Part shown: in pieces, positions 38,186-40,145 of the stretch | Position numbering within the stretch: position 1 is the first letter of the stretch | Layout of the letters: every line of letters begins with the position of its first letter | Assembly (NCBI GenBank): GCA_947453295.1 | Contig: CANGGD010000008.1 | Location: 1-40,145, forward strand | From: Chitinophagaceae bacterium | Lineage (GTDB): Bacteria > Bacteroidota > Bacteroidia > Chitinophagales > Chitinophagaceae | DNA length: 40,145 nt | Direction: 5' to 3' | Translations under genes and position numbers: made by a program | Notes under the pieces: generated by a model | The model's input: the letters and a program-made list of their open reading frames with translations, nothing else | Told to the model about the DNA's origin: nothing | Database searches by the model: none

Positions 38186-40145
38186 ATGAATCTCGAAGTG
38201 CTGTTGAATTTTTATAAAAATGATTCTCGTTGTTTACAAATAGCGAGTAGGATTGTACTGCCCGAACCTCAGCATCTGCTTTTTTCTGGTGTTGAAGGTA
38301 GCTCTTTAGAATTTTTTATTGCTGCTTTACATGCCAACGAAAAACTATCACAATTAAATCATTTAATTATTTTGAGAGATGCTGAAGAAGCCGCTTACTT
38401 TCAAAATTCATTAGAAAATATTACAAAGGCACTTGATATTTTTTATTTCCCTTCTTCTTTTAAAAATAAAAGGAATTATCAATTACTGAATAGCAGTCAC
38501 GTAATGCTCCGAACAGAAGCACTTACTAAAATTGTTGCAGGTGGGAATAAAAAAATTATTGTTACCTATCCAGAAGCCATATACGAAAAAGTAGTTTTAT
38601 CTAAAACATTATCAGATAATATTATTAGCATTAAACAAGCCGATGAATTGGATGTTAATGGCATACTTCAACGTTTTGTAGACTATGGATTTGTTAGAAC
38701 AGATTTCGTTTACGAACCCGGACAATTTGCCATACGAGGAGGGATTTTAGATATTTATTCTTTTGGAAATGAAAAGCCATATCGAATTGAATTGTTTGGA
38801 AACGAAGTAGACAGCATCAGAATCTTCGACCCCGAAAATCAATTAAGTGAAAGAAAATTATTGCAAGTAAATATCATTCCAAATGTAGAAACTCAATTTG
38901 AAAGTGGTGAAAAAGTATCGTTGTTGAATTTTCTTTCTGATCAAACAGTTATTTGGGCAAGAGATTGGAATTACATCAAAGAGAAAATTGAACAAGAAGA
39001 AGAAAATCTGGAACTCTTTTTAGAACAATTAAAAACTAAAAAAGTAGATGATACTCAACAAGAAGAATTAACAGACATACATTTCAAAACTGCTGTTTCT
39101 AAAGAAGATTTTGTAAACATTCATTTAATTGAACAGCAAATCCAAAAGAAGCATTTCATCGAAATTGGTAAAAAACAAGCCTTTCAAATTAATAATAAAA
39201 ATGCTGAACGGATTGAATTTAACGCTAAACCACAGCCATCATTCAACAGACAATTTGATTTACTCATAAAGAACTTACAGGATTTCGAAAAAGAAAAATA
39301 CAACATTTTCATTTTTGCAGAAAATCCAAAGCAATTGGAAAGACTGCATATCATTTTTACAGATTTGAAAGCAGAAATTCAAGTCACTCCTATTCCAACT
39401 GCAATCCATGAAGGTTTTATTGATGAGAATAATAAATTGGTTTGTTATACGGATCATCAGGTATTTCAACGATACCACAAGTACAAAGTAAAACAGGCCT
39501 TTAACAAGAACAAAGCCCTTACTTTAAAAACCCTTAGAGAATTACAACCCGGAGATTATGTTTCACATATTGATCATGGAGTTGGTGTCTATAGCGGATT
39601 GCAAAAAATTGAAGCAAATGGTCGTTTACAGGAAGCTGTTAGAATTCAATATAAAGATGGCGATTTATTGTATGTAAATATTTCATCTCTTCATAAAATA
39701 AGCAAATACAGTGGTAAAGAGGGCTCTGTGCCTAAAATGAATAAACTGGGTAGCGATGTTTGGATAAAACTAAAAGAAAAAACAAAGAAGCAAGTAAAAG
39801 ATATTGCTACAGATCTTATAAAACTGTATGCGCAAAGAAAAAGTCAGCTTGGGTTTCAACACAGTCCTGATAATTACATGCAAACCGAATTAGAAGCTAG
39901 CTTTATTTATGAGGATACTCCCGACCAAGCAAAAGCTTCTGAGGATGTAAAAAAAGATATGGAAAAAGAATCTCCCATGGACCGATTGGTGTGTGGGGAT
40001 GTTGGTTTTGGAAAAACAGAAGTGGTAATTAGAGCTGCATTTAAATCATGTTGTGATGGTAAACAAGCTGCTATTTTAGTGCCTACAACAATATTGGCTT
40101 ATCAGCACTATAAAACATTTAAAGAAAGATTAAGAGATTTTCCTG
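38186..40145 (+). CDS. mfd: transcription-repair coupling factor, N-terminal part (runs off right edge)
   Basis: Frame from ATG 38186: MNLEVLLNFYKNDSRCLQIASRIVLPEPQHLLFSGVEGSSLEFFIAALHANE...; RPGDYVSHIDHGVG-like, KISKYSG, EDTPDQAKASEDVKKDMEKESPMDRLVCGDVGFGKTEV (Walker A); missing from ORF track because no stop in window. Confidence 0.95.
   Translation, partial: MNLEVLLNFYKNDSRCLQIASRIVLPEPQHLLFSGVEGSSLEFFIAALHANEKLSQLNHLIILRDAEEAAYFQNSLENITKALDIFYFPSSFKNKRNYQLLNSSHVMLRTEALTKIVAGGNKKIIVTYPEAIYEKVVLSKTLSDNIISIKQADELDVNGILQRFVDYGFVRTDFVYEPGQFAIRGGILDIYSFGNEKPYRIELFGNEVDSIRIFDPENQLSERKLLQVNIIPNVETQFESGEKVSLLNFLSDQTVIWARDWNYIKEKIEQEEENLELFLEQLKTKKVDDTQQEELTDIHFKTAVSKEDFVNIHLIEQQIQKKHFIEIGKKQAFQINNKNAERIEFNAKPQPSFNRQFDLLIKNLQDFEKEKYNIFIFAENPKQLERLHIIFTDLKAEIQVTPIPTAIHEGFIDENNKLVCYTDHQVFQRYHKYKVKQAFNKNKALTLKTLRELQPGDYVSHIDHGVGVYSGLQKIEANGRLQEAVRIQYKDGDLLYVNISSLHKISKYSGKEGSVPKMNKLGSDVWIKLKEKTKKQVKDIATDLIKLYAQRKSQLGFQHSPDNYMQTELEASFIYEDTPDQAKASEDVKKDMEKESPMDRLVCGDVGFGKTEVVIRAAFKSCCDGKQAAILVPTTILAYQHYKTFKERLRDFP

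Noticed and set aside
39275-39478. 67-aa minus-strand ORF
   Set aside because: Antisense inside mfd, which is open on the plus strand through the window edge.
1-40145. CRISPR array, tRNA or rRNA genes
   Set aside because: No regularly spaced repeats, no GGTTCGAATCC-type T-arm on either strand and no rRNA-like sequence noticed; a tRNAscan/Infernal run would be needed to exclude divergent RNAs.

Overview
AT-rich chromosomal window. Family content, T9SS sorting domain and TAnnTTTG promoter boxes suggest Bacteroidetes, probably near Chitinophagaceae. From left to right it contains: (i) a minus-strand photolyase/DNA-repair operon (flavin reductase, a 45-aa DUF2256-type zinc protein missing from the ORF track, FeS-type cryptochrome/photolyase, cry-DASH fused to a TIGR03643/DUF2805-type domain, AlkB-like dioxygenase); (ii) ABC transporter, LolA-like and SDR genes; (iii) two adjacent small genes that each carry an early in-frame TAA; (iv) a complete glutamyl-tRNA-to-heme locus (hemA-C-D-E-F-B-L divergent from hemH-hemJ) with a nested, symmetric TGTCA/TGACA dyad between the two operons; (v) a T9SS-secreted protein with three 198-bp repeats, a PAP2 phosphatase and glyS; (vi) a REP/RAYT-like module in which three copies of the palindrome CCCACCATTTAAATGGTGGG bracket a Y1 (HUH) transposase and an ORF6N-domain gene; (vii) B12-dependent nrdJ, dtd, MazG-like, PhoD-like, serine hydrolase, GNAT, acpP-fabF-rnc, gpsA, a ferredoxin reductase-like gene and the 5' part of mfd, which runs off the window. 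The best candidates for something under-described are the REP-RAYT-REP-ORF6N-REP unit, the cry-DASH fusion operon with its mini-protein, and the dyad in the heme divergent promoter. All family calls come from reading the protein sequences; no database search was run.
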